Notes under the pieces: generated by a model | Databases searched by the model: none | Told to the model about the DNA's origin: nothing | The model's input: the letters and a program-made list of their open reading frames with translations, nothing else | Source of the DNA: Spirochaetota bacterium | GTDB lineage: Bacteria > Spirochaetota > Spirochaetia > Treponematales > Rectinemataceae | Assembly: GCA_029265615.1 (NCBI GenBank) | Contig: JAJUIB010000006.1 | Coordinates: 62,001 to 126,000, forward strand | Reading direction: 5' to 3' | DNA: 64,000 nucleotides | Shown here: piece after piece, positions 63,690-64,000 of the stretch | Position numbering within the stretch: the stretch's first letter is position 1 | How the letters are laid out: each line of letters starts with the position of its first letter | Position numbers and translations under genes: made by a program

Positions 63690-64000
63690 CTACTTCTTGT
63701 AGATGAACTTCCAGTTGTGGATGCCGAGCGGGTTGTTGTACCAGCCGCCCCACTTGTTCGTGTCGATGAGGTGCTGCTCGACATAGTGGTAGAAGGGCGC
63801 GACCGCCTGATCCTCGTCGAGGAGGAGGCGCTCCGCCTCGGCGAGCGTGGCAAGACGCTCGGCGCCGGCAGGCATCGTCATCGCCTTCTTCACAAGCTCG
63901 TCGTACTTCGGATTGTTGTAAAGGCCATCGTTGTTGCCCGAGCCCACAATGAACATATCGAGGAAGGTGTTCGGATCGAGGTAGTCGCCGACCCAGCCCG
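63690..64000 (-). CDS. oppA: Oligopeptide-binding protein OppA, C-terminal part
   Basis: 103 codons of the 3' end; the 5' part is beyond the window. The text GWVGDYLDPNTFLDMF ... NDGLYNNPKYDELVKKA and the ending IHNWKFIYKK are typical of the C-terminal lobe of SBP family 5 peptide-binding proteins. First gene of the opp operon, followed by a terminator hairpin. Confidence 0.9.
   Translation of the reverse strand, partial: GWVGDYLDPNTFLDMFIVGSGNNDGLYNNPKYDELVKKAMTMPAGAERLATLAEAERLLLDEDQAVAPFYHYVEQHLIDTNKWGGWYNNPLGIHNWKFIYKK

Noticed and set aside
61417-63702. A 761-codon open frame on the plus strand opposite oppC and oppB
   Set aside because: It is antisense to two clearly conserved permeases, is very rich in Arg/Asp/Glu/His, and spans their gaps; it is a GC-bias shadow frame.

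Overview
The window is GC-rich bacterial chromosomal DNA, densely coded on both strands, with one tRNA and no phage, transposon, rRNA or CRISPR sequence that I can see. Gene content points to a spirochaete of the Treponema/Spirochaeta/Rectinema type. The evidence is a secreted DUF2259 protein, a large one-TM TPR protein like the periplasmic flagellar collar protein FlcA, an ODP di-iron oxygen sensor directly upstream of a soluble chemoreceptor as in Treponema denticola, several lipoproteins, and archaeal-type prolyl-tRNA synthetase. This placement is inferred from gene families; no marker gene was aligned. Metabolic genes (formyl-THF synthetase, a tungstopterin AOR/BamB-family enzyme with a polyferredoxin, a glycyl radical enzyme pair, thiol peroxidase, an oxygen-sensing chemotaxis module) suggest an anaerobe that meets oxygen occasionally.

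Layout. 1-9.2 kb: partial TetR/DhaS-like regulator, deoxynucleoside kinase, thiol peroxidase, formate-THF ligase, a PLC/P1-nuclease-like membrane protein, an aldo/keto reductase with ferredoxin tail, and an unusually long GlmS. 9.2-15.3 kb: M49-like metallopeptidase, a galU interrupted by one in-frame TAG, an MFS transporter, a GH5 glycosidase. 15.3-18.1 kb: operon ODP - soluble MCP - 2-hydroxyacid dehydrogenase. 18.1-28.5 kb: CBM48-type secreted protein, FlcA-like TPR protein, tRNA-Val(CAC), a dolichol/phytol-kinase-like membrane enzyme behind a near-perfect sigma-54 promoter, a polytopic membrane protein, DUF2259, ProS, a lipoprotein and a probable small outer-membrane protein. 28.5-36.7 kb: two HisKA_2-type sensor kinases, a split ThrE exporter, an active/inactive M16 peptidase pair, a REC protein. 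36.7-42.7 kb: YjjI glycyl radical enzyme and YjjW activase behind a structured leader, a MarR-MFS operon with a visible promoter and operator, a diguanylate cyclase. 42.7-48.2 kb: DUF4139 protein, a short membrane protein, and the ferredoxin-AOR/BamB operon ended by stacked hairpins. 48.2-59.3 kb: a third HisKA_2 kinase, a dCache MCP, ThiS-like carrier, OsmC, 5-formyl-THF cyclo-ligase, REC protein, phosphoribosyltransferase, DUF362 membrane fusion, VanZ-like protein, TrpR-family regulator, cyclophilin, a small membrane protein. 59.4-64 kb: an oligopeptide ABC operon oppA(partial)-B-C-D-F on the minus strand with an intercistronic terminator after oppA.

How parts connect. Folate one-carbon metabolism is represented twice (fhs and the formyl-THF cyclo-ligase). 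Sensing is heavy: three HisKA_2 kinases, two stand-alone REC proteins, two chemoreceptors, one ODP sensor and one GGDEF protein. The best candidates for a less-described system are the ODP-MCP-dehydrogenase operon, the BamBC-like tungsten enzyme pair, and the sigma-54-driven lipid kinase. The galU nonsense codon is the clearest lesion.
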